A DNA stretch of 63,138 nt from JAFAGX01 sp035623255 (GCA_035623255.1 DASPTU010000024.1:1-63138); one strand, 5' to 3'. Shown: positions 9,412-20,232, counted from the stretch's first letter. Translations and numbers: made by a program. Notes: generated by a model from the sequence alone, not told the origin.

Positions 9412-10392
9412 TTGCAAGTTGCTGCTTCAGATACCCTTAGAGCTACATTTCCACTTGCATGCACAATTCAGGCTCTGGATAATGTGCCGAGAACGATCCC
9501 AAAAACTGTGTATCGATATAGTCGAGCGGATCTGCTTCGGATCATGCACCTCACGCCGCGGCAATTGACAGCGTGGGAAAAAGCCACGCTGGTTACGGCT
9601 TCGGAAAGCTATTCCTTTTTTGATCTGCTCCAGATAAAGAAGGTCCGCGATTTGTGCGCCAGGAAAGTTCGTCCGGCCGTAATTCGGCAGTCACTGGAAG
9701 CCATGCAGAAGCAGGCCGCAGGAATGGAGAACCCACTGCTGGAGGCCGGCGCATTTACCACCGGCCATCGCATCGCTTTCCGTCATAACGGCAAAGTAGT
9801 GGAGCCCATCGCCGGACAGTTTATGTTCGATTTCAACGTTCCGGAAAATGTGCTGACCAGCACAACCGTAGGCAAAGGCGGACCGCAGGCTGAACCAAAG
9901 GACGTTGCCGAACTTTTTGCCCGTGGGATCGCGCTGGAAGAAAACCCCACTACGCAGACGCAAGCGATGGCGGTCTATCAAAGAGTCTTGGAAATGGATC
10001 CTGAACACGCAGCGGCGAACATCAACTTGGGAACGCTTTACTACAATCGGCAGGATTACACGTTGGCCGAGAAGCACTATCGACTTGCAATCAGCATCGA
10101 CCCACGATACGCGTTAGCTTATTTCGATCTGGGCAATGTATTGGACGAAACCGGGCGTGTCAGTGAAGCCATTCAGGCTTATCACACCGCTCTGCAACTC
10201 GCACCAACCTACGGCGACGCTCATTACAATCTCGCACTGGCATACGAGAAAATAAAACAGCCGCGCAAGGCGCTCAAGCACTGGCGAGCTTATGTGAAGC
10301 TCGATACCAGCGGGCCCTGGTCCGTGCATGCGCGAAACCAGATCAAGCGGATTCTCGACGCAGATGGATTAAAGTTAGTGACTAAAACCTGA
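9412..10392 (+). CDS. MerR-type helix-turn-helix fused to TPR repeats
   Basis: The N-terminal part (VYRYSRADLLRIMHLTPRQL onward, to about residue 110) is a MerR-like HTH with the expected YxRxDLLRI start and a hydrophobic dimer helix. After a linker, about residues 165-315 hold three to four tetratricopeptide repeats (AAANINLGTLYYNRQDY, ALAYFDLGNVLDETGR, GDAHYNLALAYEKIKQ). The upstream boundary is uncertain: a TTG at 9412 opens the frame, with GTG alternatives at 9484 and 9508 that would start right before the HTH. Role unknown: probably a regulator whose TPR part binds protein partners. Its end overlaps the convergent mobA gene by 11 nt. Confidence 0.8.
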   Translation: MQVAASDTLRATFPLACTIQALDNVPRTIPKTVYRYSRADLLRIMHLTPRQLTAWEKATLVTASESYSFFDLLQIKKVRDLCARKVRPAVIRQSLEAMQKQAAGMENPLLEAGAFTTGHRIAFRHNGKVVEPIAGQFMFDFNVPENVLTSTTVGKGGPQAEPKDVAELFARGIALEENPTTQTQAMAVYQRVLEMDPEHAAANINLGTLYYNRQDYTLAEKHYRLAISIDPRYALAYFDLGNVLDETGRVSEAIQAYHTALQLAPTYGDAHYNLALAYEKIKQPRKALKHWRAYVKLDTSGPWSVHARNQIKRILDADGLKLVTKT

Positions 10393-10990
10393 AATCTCCA
10401 TCAACCAGCCGATTTCTCGCGCTTTCCAGATCCTCGGGCGTATTCAGGTTTCGAAACAGCTCGGCGGAAAATCCAGCCCGCAGCAATTCTTCTTCGGCGA
10501 TAATCCGGGTGCTGACCTTCCTAAACAGGGGATCGATTTTGTTGTTTCCGGCTTCCAGTGATTCTTTGGCAAGCTCCGCAAAGTTCTTCCCGTAAACAGC
10601 ACAAAGAGGCTGAAAGCTGCCACCCGCGTGGGGCACGGTGACGATGGCGCGTGATTCGCGCGCCTGAGCGACGAGATAGCTCAGAAAATCCGACTTCATT
10701 AGCGGCATATCCACCGCTAGCACCAGATTCAACTCTGATTCAGACGCGGAAAGTGCGGCATGAATTCCGCCGAGCGGGCCGCGACTGCGATAGACATCCT
10801 CCACAACTGCTGCACTGAATGCCGCAAACTTCCTGCTGTCGCCTACGATTCCCACGTTCTCAGCCACCGTCCGCGCCAGCCGTACCGCGTGCTCAATGAG
10901 CGTCTCATCTCCAAACCGCAGGAACGCCTTATCGGCGCCCATGCGCGTACTTTTCCCTCCCGCCAAAACGTACGCAGTCAGACCCTTCAC
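10382..10990 (-). CDS. mobA: Molybdenum cofactor guanylyltransferase MobA
   Basis: A nucleotidyltransferase of about 202 residues with the diagnostic LAGGKSTRMGADKAF signature at the start, VLAVDMPLM in the metal-binding region (an Asp that holds Mg2+), and PLCAVY further on. MobA joins GMP to molybdopterin to make the MGD cofactor of DMSO-reductase-family enzymes. I prefer the GTG at 10990, which begins two residues before the conserved beta strand; a GTG at 11047 would add 19 residues of no family likeness. Neither has a clear ribosome binding site. No molybdoenzyme is visible nearby. Confidence 0.87.
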   Translation of the reverse strand: MKGLTAYVLAGGKSTRMGADKAFLRFGDETLIEHAVRLARTVAENVGIVGDSRKFAAFSAAVVEDVYRSRGPLGGIHAALSASESELNLVLAVDMPLMKSDFLSYLVAQARESRAIVTVPHAGGSFQPLCAVYGKNFAELAKESLEAGNNKIDPLFRKVSTRIIAEEELLRAGFSAELFRNLNTPEDLESARNRLVDGDFRF

Positions 10991-11211
10991 GCCGCGATCA
11001 TACAACTTGTTGCTACGCTGGGTTCGACGCGAATCTCTGACTGGCACGAACGTGTAATGTATTTTCTCCGATCACCTTCGGGAAGACCGTCGCCGCCTGA
11101 CTTGGTCTGGCGAGTCAACTTTCATATCTCCAACATTTGGTTGTGGATGGCGCTGATAAGCGGCGAAACTTCGCGCTCTTTAAGCGAAAGAAGAGGGCTC
11201 TCGCGTATTCT

Positions 11212-12186
11212 TCAGCTACTTTTTACTGATGTTCTTGACACAGTGCCACTAGCCGCTGCCGGTTTGGCGGGCTCCGTGGTCAGGGCAACACTTAAATCAG
11301 TTGACCAGCAATCCACAACAATTTTCCATTCCCCCGCTTGTCGCGTAGCAAGGATTACGTACTTGCCCCGTTCCTCGCGACGCTTGCCCATGGCCGTGGG
11401 TGCCAGCATGCTGCATCGCCCGACCTCGTAAGCGATGTCACCGAACACTTCCACGCGCAATGGCTCCATTTCTACCTCGCCTAATCCCGCGTCCAACACC
11501 GAGCAGAAGAGTTCGCGAATAGCCGCAGCACTACGGACTGGCGAGACGTTGGGGCGCAGCACGATTGCATCTGCGGCGTACAGATCCACAAGGTCATCGA
11601 CGTGCTTAGTATTGCAGGCCAACGCCCAGTCTTGAGCCAGCTTGCGCAGAGCAATTTCAGCACGGCTGAGGCCCGCTCCGGTACCGGATCGGACTTTGGA
11701 CCCATCCCGGTTTATCGGTGTAGTCCTGGGCTCTGGGATCGCGAACGATGGCGTGTCGCCGGAAGTCGCGAAATAGTGGTGGTGATAGTGATGATGGTAA
11801 TGGTGCTGGCCCGCGGCCGATGGAAGTGGATTGATTAACTTGACTGCTTCCGGCGCCGGAGCTTCTCCTTCCGGCAAATCGTGCAACGGAACTCCACAGC
11901 GGGCGCAGAAGCGGTTCTCTCGTGGATTGGTACTGCCGCAGGAATGGCATGCCCGCGGCTCATGGGCTTCGGCCACCCCCCCTACTGCCGACTCGGTGTC
12001 CATCTGGAGCGCAAGCTTCTGCACCGCTTCCAGCGCGGCCTCAATCTTCTCCTGGCCGGGTTTTACCCGCCCCGAATCTGATCGAATCCGCCGCAGCGCA
12101 TCCTGCAAACTGATGCTGAGCGCAGAAGCCGATTTTGCGTCTCTGGATGGCGTGTTCTTGGACTGACTTGGCTTTTCTTGGTCCAC
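11212..12186 (-). CDS. Zinc-ribbon protein with His-rich linker and SnoaL/DUF4440-like domain
   Basis: A 324-residue protein with three parts. An N-terminal Ser/Lys/Gln-rich helical region is followed by a double-CxxC zinc ribbon (CHSCGSTNPRENRFCARCG, about 80-98). A histidine and tyrosine run (HHYHHHYHHHYF, about 129-140) comes next. The C-terminal 130 residues are an NTF2/SnoaL-like fold (LYAADAIVLRPN, then RGKYVILATRQ and GEWKIVVDCWS). In the family such domains bind small ligands or act as isomerases; here the substrate is unknown. The start is GTG at 12186. The ribbon and His run could both bind metal. Confidence 0.75.
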   Translation of the reverse strand: MDQEKPSQSKNTPSRDAKSASALSISLQDALRRIRSDSGRVKPGQEKIEAALEAVQKLALQMDTESAVGGVAEAHEPRACHSCGSTNPRENRFCARCGVPLHDLPEGEAPAPEAVKLINPLPSAAGQHHYHHHYHHHYFATSGDTPSFAIPEPRTTPINRDGSKVRSGTGAGLSRAEIALRKLAQDWALACNTKHVDDLVDLYAADAIVLRPNVSPVRSAAAIRELFCSVLDAGLGEVEMEPLRVEVFGDIAYEVGRCSMLAPTAMGKRREERGKYVILATRQAGEWKIVVDCWSTDLSVALTTEPAKPAAASGTVSRTSVKSS

Positions 12187-12252
12187 GGCGGGTCCACTAT
12201 TCCGGGTTGTTTCATTCTATCCGAAAAAGCCGGTGACGCGGGAACACGCCTC

Positions 12253-12268
12253 TGTGACCGAGGTCACA
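12253..12268. promoter_or_regulatory. Perfect CRP/FNR-type palindrome TGTGA-N6-TCACA
   Basis: TGTGA (12253-12257), six bases and TCACA (12264-12268) match the consensus half-sites of CRP-family regulators exactly. It lies in the divergent spacer 67 bp upstream of the zinc-ribbon gene start (12186) and about 95 bp before the membrane protein gene (12364), so it could serve either gene. Confidence 0.5.
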
Positions 12269-12363
12269 TCGGGGTATGAGCATTTTTCCGAAAATGTTGG
12301 TGAGACTGCGGCGGCACTCATCGGCTGTGGCGGCGATCGCCGGCAGATTTCCGGGAGGATGCG

Positions 12364-13047
12364 ATGTTTGAACAAGAGTTGGAGCTGGAAAAACAAGAAT
12401 CCTCGATCGTGCCTCTCCTGCTGATCGTTGCACTCATTCTGACGGTAGTGGGAGTGGCTGGATATTACCTCATCCAAAACCGCAAAGTCTTGAGCATGGA
12501 GGAAGCAACCCAGGTTGCTGCGTCAGTCCTGAAGCAGCAAGGAACTGTCTCATTGCGGTTCCACACAGGACTGGTGAAATCTTCTGTGGATGACAACCCG
12601 CAGGGTCCGCACTATCGGCTTCTCGACAAAACCGGCTTGGTGGTTGTGGGTAAAGCGCAAGGCGCGTACGGCACAACCTACCCGATCGCTTTGACCACCG
12701 CTGGCCAGGAATTCCTGAAACGAATCGACGGCGTCACAACTGCCAAGGAAAAGGACGGAACGGAAGTTTACGAGGTGCCGGTCGCAGAACGGAAGCTGGT
12801 TGCGGTTTCCGGCATCAAGATGCTCAGCCCGACCCGGGCCAATGTGAGCATGAGTTGGAATTGGAAGACTACCCCAATGGGCGAACTGTTGGATGCTTCA
12901 GGCCCAACTGTCAAGAGCTTCAATACGTGGGATCGTTCAACCTTGATCGACAAATACGGAGCAAATTTTTATCACGCCGCTCCAACACAAGTGACGATCT
13001 CATTGGCGAAAGCGGACAACGGTACATGGCAAGTGGCGACCGAGTAG
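12364..13047 (+). CDS. Single-pass membrane-anchored protein, unknown function
   Basis: A 227-residue protein with an acidic, charged first 17 residues, one transmembrane helix (about 18-40, IVPLLLIVALILTVVGVAGYY), and a soluble region of mixed strands and helices. The start is supported by GGAGG five bases before the ATG. The soluble part has many Lys/Glu residues and ends with a Trp-Gln-Val-Ala strand like small lipocalin-like or nuclear-transport folds, but I do not recognise a family. It is divergent from the zinc-ribbon gene and shares its promoter region with the CRP-type palindrome. Confidence 0.75.
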   Translation: MFEQELELEKQESSIVPLLLIVALILTVVGVAGYYLIQNRKVLSMEEATQVAASVLKQQGTVSLRFHTGLVKSSVDDNPQGPHYRLLDKTGLVVVGKAQGAYGTTYPIALTTAGQEFLKRIDGVTTAKEKDGTEVYEVPVAERKLVAVSGIKMLSPTRANVSMSWNWKTTPMGELLDASGPTVKSFNTWDRSTLIDKYGANFYHAAPTQVTISLAKADNGTWQVATE

Positions 13048-13095
13048 GATCAGACCCGGCAGTTCGTTCACCTGCTTCGGTTGATTTTAGGGGTG

Positions 13096-14007
13096 CTAAG
13101 CCTTCCCGCCGGTGGTCCCTGCGCTGGGACTTGATTGTCCCTGGGGCTGAGCCGAGCGCAAGGTAAACAATGTAACCTCAGGCGTGCAGTTCAGACGTAC
13201 CGGCGCACGAATTGTCCCCAAACCAATATTGGTGTAGAGCGGCAGATCACGTACTGTGTATCGTCCACGCGGGTATTTTCTCGCGTGGCGCGGTAACCAC
13301 GGAGCCCCGATTCCTGGCAGCCAGATTTGTCCACCATGGGAATGACCGGAAAGTTGCAGATCGACCGCATAGTTGGAAGCAACGTCGACAAAATCGGGTT
13401 CGTGTACGAGAACTATTACCGCTTCTGTTTTCGGAACGCCATAGAGCATGCGCTCCATGTCGGGATCTCGATCCACTGAGTCCAATCCACAAAACCATAG
13501 TCGGCTTCCCTCTCGATCAATCGGGCGCGAACTATTGCAGAGGACCTGAATTCCATGGGACTGAAGCGCCTCGGTTACAAACTCCGGATCGCTGTGCACG
13601 TCATGATTTCCAAGCACCGCTAAAGTTCCGAGCCGGGGCCGCAATTCACTCAAGAGCTTCGCGCAAGGCTCCGCCACCTTTGCTGATTCTCGATCGTCCT
13701 GAAACGCAAATACCGAAACGGTTACAAAATCTCCGGTTAATACCACTAAGTCGGGGTTGAGGCGATTGACAATCTCGATGCCGCGCCGGATAGGAACTGC
13801 CGAGAACACCGGATCGTAGTGAAAGTCGCTCAACTGAGCGATCGTGAAGCCATCAAATGCCGCCGGCAATCGGGCCAATGGCATCTCGATCCTCACAAGT
13901 TCGGGGTGGTTCGGCTCGCGAATTACCGTATCTTCAGCTAATGCTATGGTGCTAACTGCGGCGATCCCGGCTGTGAATAGGAACTTCCTGCGGCTTACAG
14001 AAGGCAA
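13096..14007 (-). CDS. Tat-exported metallophosphoesterase
   Basis: A 303-residue calcineurin-like phosphoesterase. Metal-binding motifs are in order: DFH (Asp61, His63), GDF, GNHD, and GHSHGG near residue 230. The N terminus SRRKFLFTAGIAAV is a twin-arginine signal, so the protein is exported folded. Close family members (YkuE/YaeI-like) hydrolyse UDP-2,3-diacylglucosamine or other phosphodiesters, often at the membrane. The frame opens with TTG at 14007, with GGGAG about ten bases upstream. It converges on the membrane protein gene across a 48-nt gap. Confidence 0.88.
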   Translation of the reverse strand: MPSVSRRKFLFTAGIAAVSTIALAEDTVIREPNHPELVRIEMPLARLPAAFDGFTIAQLSDFHYDPVFSAVPIRRGIEIVNRLNPDLVVLTGDFVTVSVFAFQDDRESAKVAEPCAKLLSELRPRLGTLAVLGNHDVHSDPEFVTEALQSHGIQVLCNSSRPIDREGSRLWFCGLDSVDRDPDMERMLYGVPKTEAVIVLVHEPDFVDVASNYAVDLQLSGHSHGGQIWLPGIGAPWLPRHARKYPRGRYTVRDLPLYTNIGLGTIRAPVRLNCTPEVTLFTLRSAQPQGQSSPSAGTTGGKA

Positions 14008-14113
14008 TCAGTGCTTATCTCCCTGTGATTAATGGTACCGGTGGTACCGGCAAGCATACTTATTGTATCCAAGTATTCGCTTATACGAGTGCACCCAGGA
14101 CGGAAACCCAAGG

Positions 14114-14998
14114 TTATGCTCGAACCGTAAGCACCGGGCACGGTGCAGCGCTCACCACCGCGGACGCCGTCGACCAAGGCAGGTGCGAGGACAGCCCGAC
14201 TGCCGCGCGCCGGTTTACACCCAGGACGACGAGGTCGGCTTCGCGATCTCGAGCCGTGTCGAGTATTCCCTGCGCCGGAAAGTCGAAACACACGACAAAG
14301 TCGGGATGGCACTCTGTCGCAACTGGGATTAGAGCCTGCATTCGCTTGGTGGTAGCATCGATGACTGATTGCTTGTACTGATACGGAACCAACGGCGCAA
14401 CATTGAGCACAATCAACGCAGCCTGATTCTCTTCTGCGAGCGACAACGCATAGGGCAGAGCGTGCAGTGACGTATCGGAAAAATCGGTCGCGAACAGGAT
14501 TCGGCGGAACGCCTGACCGGTCTTGAAAGAGATTTCTGCTTCAGGCCGCAGGGTCAGAACCGGACATTTTGCCTGGCGATAGATTTTCTCGGCCACCGAA
14601 CCCAAAACTACTTTTTTGAGACCCCTTCTTCCGTGCGTGCCCGCGATCACCAGATCGATCCTGTGTTCTGCGATGACATTCGAAATTACGTCCCAAAGCT
14701 CGCCTCGTTGCAGGATGCTTTCGTGAGGAATTTCTTCTAACGCCTTCGTCGCCACAAACTCCGCCATACTGCGCTTCTCTCGATTCCAGAAAACGTCGAG
14801 ATCGATGGGAATCGGCTCCAGAGGCACAGTCAGATAAGGCTCGGGTGGAACTACATGGGTAACGAAGATCTTGCTGCCGTACGAACGCGCCAGATTACAG
14901 GCATAGCGAAGGGCAGCTCCGGAAACTTCCGAAAAATCCGTTGTCAGAAGAATGTTGTCGATGGCGATGCGAGTTGTGACGGGAATAGCGGTTGCCAC
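14114..14998 (-). CDS. Universal stress protein with two tandem USP domains
   Basis: The preferred start is GTG at 14998, with GGAGGT ending six bases upstream; an in-frame ATG at 15034 has no such site. The 294-residue protein has two Usp domains. The first carries the ATP-binding pattern GTHGRRG with LGSVAEKI and CPVLTLR; the second has VVLGVNRR and CPVLTVR, with a degenerate glycine motif. Such proteins respond to starvation, redox or envelope stress and may bind ATP or AMP. A perfect palindrome lies about 70-85 bp upstream. Confidence 0.9.
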   Translation of the reverse strand: MATAIPVTTRIAIDNILLTTDFSEVSGAALRYACNLARSYGSKIFVTHVVPPEPYLTVPLEPIPIDLDVFWNREKRSMAEFVATKALEEIPHESILQRGELWDVISNVIAEHRIDLVIAGTHGRRGLKKVVLGSVAEKIYRQAKCPVLTLRPEAEISFKTGQAFRRILFATDFSDTSLHALPYALSLAEENQAALIVLNVAPLVPYQYKQSVIDATTKRMQALIPVATECHPDFVVCFDFPAQGILDTARDREADLVVLGVNRRAAVGLSSHLPWSTASAVVSAAPCPVLTVRA

Positions 14999-15065
14999 GG
15001 AACACCTCCACAAATGCGGGATACATTCCGTCACCTTTATATGTAGCCTTTGGTTGAACCTTGGG

Positions 15066-15083
15066 CAGTGATGCCAGTCACTG
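15066..15083. promoter_or_regulatory. Palindrome CAGTGA-N6-TCACTG upstream of usp gene
   Basis: An 18-bp perfect inverted repeat with the same half-site spacing as CRP/FNR operators sits 68-85 bp before the universal stress protein start and 200 bp before egtB. Universal stress genes are often under FNR-family control in other bacteria. Binding by such a factor is inferred. Confidence 0.45.
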
Positions 15084-15282
15084 ATGTTTGTGGCGGTGCA
15101 TCTCTAACGGTCGCCTAACCACAGTAGATTCCACGGCTTAGGTATTCTGGCCCAAGGAGCCCGGCGGCTACCACTGGTCGTCGATCCCCCAAAAACGCGA
15201 AATTTTTCCACAACGGCCGCCCTCATCCTTGCATCGGATGTAGGATATCGCCTGCCCAGTCGCGGTCAGTGAGGAAAAGCCT

Positions 15283-16535
<1,253 letters not shown>

Positions 16536-16539
<4 letters not shown>

Positions 16540-17492
16540 TTGCCCGCGAACTGGTTGCTTTACCTCTTTATTCCGAAGAAGTGCTTGAAGGGCTTACGAG
16601 CGACCCCAAATCCCTGCCTTGCAAACTCTTCTACGACAATTGTGGCTCCGCGTTGTTTGAACAAATCACTCACCTACCGGAGTATTACCTCACTCGAACG
16701 GAACTGGAAATTCTCCGCGAGCGATCCGGCGAAATTGGGCAGGAAGTTGGCCCTGGAGTAACCATCGTAGAACTGGGCGCAGGCACAGCGGCCAAGACCT
16801 GCACCCTACTGCGTGCATTCTCACGGAGGCAGATGCGCGTCCCCTATTTCCCTGTGGACATCTCTACCGCCGCGCTTAATGAAGCCCAGGACCGAGTCCA
16901 GGCGCAATGTCCTGCTGTCGCAGTCCGGCCAGTGGTGGCTGATTTCAGCTCCGGGTTCGAATTTCTTCGTTCTGTTCCCGGCCGAAAACTTGTTCTGTAC
17001 CTGGGCTCGAGTATCGGCAACTTCGATCCTTCTGCTGCAGTAAACATGTTGGCGAAAATCCGACAACAGCTCTCATCCGAGGACGCTCTTCTGCTGGGAA
17101 CAGACTTGGTCAAGAATCAATCCATCTTGCTGCCAGCATACAATGATGCATCCGGAGTGACGGAACAGTTCAACATGAACATTCTCTGCAGATTAAACCG
17201 AGAATTAGGCGCCGACTTCGACTTGTCGTCCTTTCGGCATGTCGCCTCGTGGAATCCACAGGAATCGCGGATCGAGATTTACCTGGAAAGCACGCGAGCC
17301 CAAGGCGTGAACATCCCTTCCCTCAATGTACGCGTGCGGTTCGATAACGGAGAGCGAGTCCATACCGAAAACAGCTACAAGTACACCCTCAAAATGGTGA
17401 ACCAAATGCTGGAACCTGCAGGTTTTGCGCTCACGCGCACCTGGTTTGACCGGTGCAAGTGGTTCGCGCTGCACTTGGCCCGAGTCACATAA
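16536..17492 (+). CDS. egtD: Histidine N-alpha-methyltransferase EgtD
   Basis: A 318-residue SAM-dependent methyltransferase that makes hercynine (trimethyl-histidine) for EgtB. Motifs seen are FYDNCGSALFEQIT (32-45), YYLTRTELEIL (50-60), the SAM-binding VELGAGTAAKT (78-88) and YLGSSIGNF near 155-163. The start at 16536 overlaps the egtB stop in ATGA and gives the usual family length, so the longer upstream frame inside egtB is rejected. The pair is a minimal two-gene ergothioneine operon. Confidence 0.94.
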
Positions 17493-17535
17493 AGCAATCG
17501 CGACTCGCCTGCAAAAGTTCGATTAAAGTCAGGCG

Positions 17536-17931
17536 TTAGTCGAATCGGCGAGCAACAATCTGCGGCATGACTGCAAAAGCTCCCAGCACCACGTAATAGG
17601 CGGTCCCCGCCACCGGGTCGCGCTCCGCAAAATAGTCTCTCACCGACATTCTTCGCAACCACAGCACAAGCGACAACTCAGCAGCCAACATGAGGACAAG
17701 TGCAAGTAAACGCATGCCAAGCCGAGCAGAAAACGTCGGCGGTATCGTCAACCAGCGAACCACCCATCGCGCCACGAATACGCTGACCGCGAGCATGATT
17801 GGCGCTTCAATCAATTCAGCGGTGCGAGTGCCCACACGTGGCACAATCCACAGAATACGAATCGGGCCAAGCAGGAATCCCACGCCGAATACGATGGCGA
17901 AATAGAGCGCGCCTGCCCGCAAAACCCGCAT
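17536..17931 (-). CDS. Small four-helix integral membrane protein
   Basis: A 131-residue hydrophobic protein with about four transmembrane segments (near 7-27, 43-62, 70-91 and 108-125) separated by short arginine-rich loops; the loop MSVRDYFAERDPVAGTAYY has a recurrent family look. No catalytic motif is seen. It converges on egtD and precedes the M13 peptidase gene in the same direction on the minus strand. Confidence 0.75.
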   Translation of the reverse strand: MRVLRAGALYFAIVFGVGFLLGPIRILWIVPRVGTRTAELIEAPIMLAVSVFVARWVVRWLTIPPTFSARLGMRLLALVLMLAAELSLVLWLRRMSVRDYFAERDPVAGTAYYVVLGAFAVMPQIVARRFD

Positions 17932-17950
17932 TTTCCAGTCCCCGAAAGCC

Positions 17951-20047
17951 TCACCACACTCTGCACTGATTGGCTCTTACCATTGGTGATCCTGCCTTAC
18001 AGGAGAATGCCTGTTGGAACTCGGGCATATTGGATACAACGTTATTGACGCGATATTTGGGAATCGAATGCGGGTTGGTCAGAACTATGGTCCGCATTAG
18101 TTCGGGGCGGTACTGTGAACACCAGGAGTTAGCGTACGCCAGGAAGAACTTTTGCCGAGGCGTCCAGCCAGCCGCATCTTTGCCATCGAGAGACTTGCCC
18201 TCCCCTTCCAGCTTATTACTCAACGCCAGAAATGCCAGACGCAAGCCACCATTGTCTGCCGTATCTTCGCCGGCCGTGAGTTGCCCTTTCTGCGTCACAC
18301 CCGCCTCGGGGATCTCCTGGGTGTACTCATCGATGATGCATTGATCCCGCTGCTCGTACGCTTTCGCATCTTCCGGAGTCCACCAATTTCGCAGGTCTCC
18401 TTTTCCGTCAAACTTGCGTCCCTGATCGTCAAAACCATGGGTGATCTCGTGGCCGATGATCATGCCGACCGCTCCGTAGTTAACCGCATCTTCCATCGCG
18501 GGATCGAAGTACGGCGGTTGCAAGATCCCGGCGGGAAAATTGATCGAGTTGAGTTGAGGCTGGTAATAAGCATTGATGGTCGGAGGGGTCATCTCCCATT
18601 CGCTCCGGTCCACCGGTTTCCCGATCTTGTTTAACTGCCGGCGGAACTCGAAGCGGGTCGCCTCATGCACATTATTGAGATAGCTGTCCCGCGTAATCCT
18701 TACACTGGAATAATCACGCCACCGATTTGGGTAGCCAATGTTGTCCTCGATCGCGCGGAGCTTGGTCTCGGCTTGCTCCTTGGTGGCGGGCTGCATCCAG
18801 TTCAGGCTGGTGATGTCCTGATCGAGCGCGTGCTCGACATCATGAACCAGCCCCAGCGTCCGCTCCTTGCTGGAAGGTGGAAAGGCGACCTTGACGTAGG
18901 CTTCTCCCAACGCCATGCCCAAGTCACGATCAGCAGCCCGAACACAGCGTCGCCAGCGAGGCTGCTGTGCCTTTGAGCCCAACAAGGTATGGCTATAGAA
19001 GTCCCAGTTCTCGTCCGCTAACGCTTTGTTCAGGTACGGCGCTGACCCGTGTACCAGGTGCCAGCGCAAGTAGGCTTTCCAATCCTCGACGGAATGCTGC
19101 TGGATCAACTGCTCCAGCCCTTTGAAGAATGCCGGAGAAGTCACGAGGTAGTGTGGTGTGGATGGCGGAGCCCCAATTTGGGTAACGTATTCTTTCCAAT
19201 CGAAGGAAGGCGTGAGCGCCTGAACCTCCTCGAAACTCATTTTGTTGTTCAGGTTCTTGGGATCGCGACGGGCAACGTTGTCCATCTGCGCCTTGGCCAT
19301 CTCGGTTTCGATTGTGACCACAATTTTTGCATCGGCAGCCGCTTGCGTCTCAGTTTCCCCGGTCAGGGTTAGCATCTTCGCGATGTGCGTCTGATACTTT
19401 TCGCGAATCTGCTTCGATGTCGGATCGTCTTTGAGATAGAAATCTCGATTAGGCAATCCCAGGCCACCCTGATCAATCCCGGCCACGACTCTGCCGGCGT
19501 CGTCGAAGTCCTGCTGGGATCCAAATCCCAACAGCGCCACCCCGGTTTGATTGTCATCACCCTGCCACGCGCCCGGAATCATCATGTGGATTTTGGCCAC
19601 TTGATCGGCCAGCTCCGATTTGCTTTTCATTCCGTCGATTCGCTGCACTTCAGGCTTAAGGTCGCGCGTTCCAGCCGTCTCCAGCGCCGGCTCGTTCATG
19701 CAAGCGCCCCAGTAGTCCCCGATCTTCTGCTCGAAGTCGGAGCCGCCGCTCGTCTGCGCAGAGGCCTTCACCAGAGTCTCGCGGAGAATGTTCTCGTTCC
19801 AATACCTCAGACCACTACTGGTGCCCCAGGCCACTTGATCCGGTGGGATCGGGTTTGCGGCATTCCATTTACTGCAGACATATTTGTAGAAGTCCTGACA
19901 TGGATCCAGAGTCTTATCTATGCTGTCGGGATTGAAATGCTCCAGCTTGGGAACCTCTTCGGTTGACGCTTGCTGAGCATTGCTGGTGTAAGGGCTGAGT
20001 AAAACAAAGAGGGAGACGAAAAAAATCGCGAGCTTCGAGGTGCGCAT
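17951..20047 (-). CDS. Secreted M13 family metallopeptidase (neprilysin/PepO-like)
   Basis: The start is placed at the ATG at 20047, with AGGAG five bases upstream, which opens a clear signal peptide (MRTSKLAIFFVSLFVLL); 698 residues. The zinc site is GHEITHGFDDQGRKFD (HExxH), with the third ligand in GEDTADNGG. NAYY and the C-terminal CRVW also match M13. The family cleaves small peptides in the periplasm. It is a close paralogue of the protein at 25464-27563. Confidence 0.93.
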   Translation of the reverse strand: MRTSKLAIFFVSLFVLLSPYTSNAQQASTEEVPKLEHFNPDSIDKTLDPCQDFYKYVCSKWNAANPIPPDQVAWGTSSGLRYWNENILRETLVKASAQTSGGSDFEQKIGDYWGACMNEPALETAGTRDLKPEVQRIDGMKSKSELADQVAKIHMMIPGAWQGDDNQTGVALLGFGSQQDFDDAGRVVAGIDQGGLGLPNRDFYLKDDPTSKQIREKYQTHIAKMLTLTGETETQAAADAKIVVTIETEMAKAQMDNVARRDPKNLNNKMSFEEVQALTPSFDWKEYVTQIGAPPSTPHYLVTSPAFFKGLEQLIQQHSVEDWKAYLRWHLVHGSAPYLNKALADENWDFYSHTLLGSKAQQPRWRRCVRAADRDLGMALGEAYVKVAFPPSSKERTLGLVHDVEHALDQDITSLNWMQPATKEQAETKLRAIEDNIGYPNRWRDYSSVRITRDSYLNNVHEATRFEFRRQLNKIGKPVDRSEWEMTPPTINAYYQPQLNSINFPAGILQPPYFDPAMEDAVNYGAVGMIIGHEITHGFDDQGRKFDGKGDLRNWWTPEDAKAYEQRDQCIIDEYTQEIPEAGVTQKGQLTAGEDTADNGGLRLAFLALSNKLEGEGKSLDGKDAAGWTPRQKFFLAYANSWCSQYRPELMRTIVLTNPHSIPKYRVNNVVSNMPEFQQAFSCKAGSPMVRANQCRVW

Positions 20048-20232
20048 CAGATCTCCTGCGGAGGATTGGTTGCGGACAGCAGTAGTCAGCACGTAGCTTG
20101 ACCCGACAGACTACAAGTATTCGACGGACCACGTCAAAACACGGTATCAAGGTTTTTTCAAATTGGAGTTTCCCGGCCGGGTTACCTCCCGCCAATCGAA
20201 AGTACGTCAGCCAGCCTCCCAGAGTTCCATAC

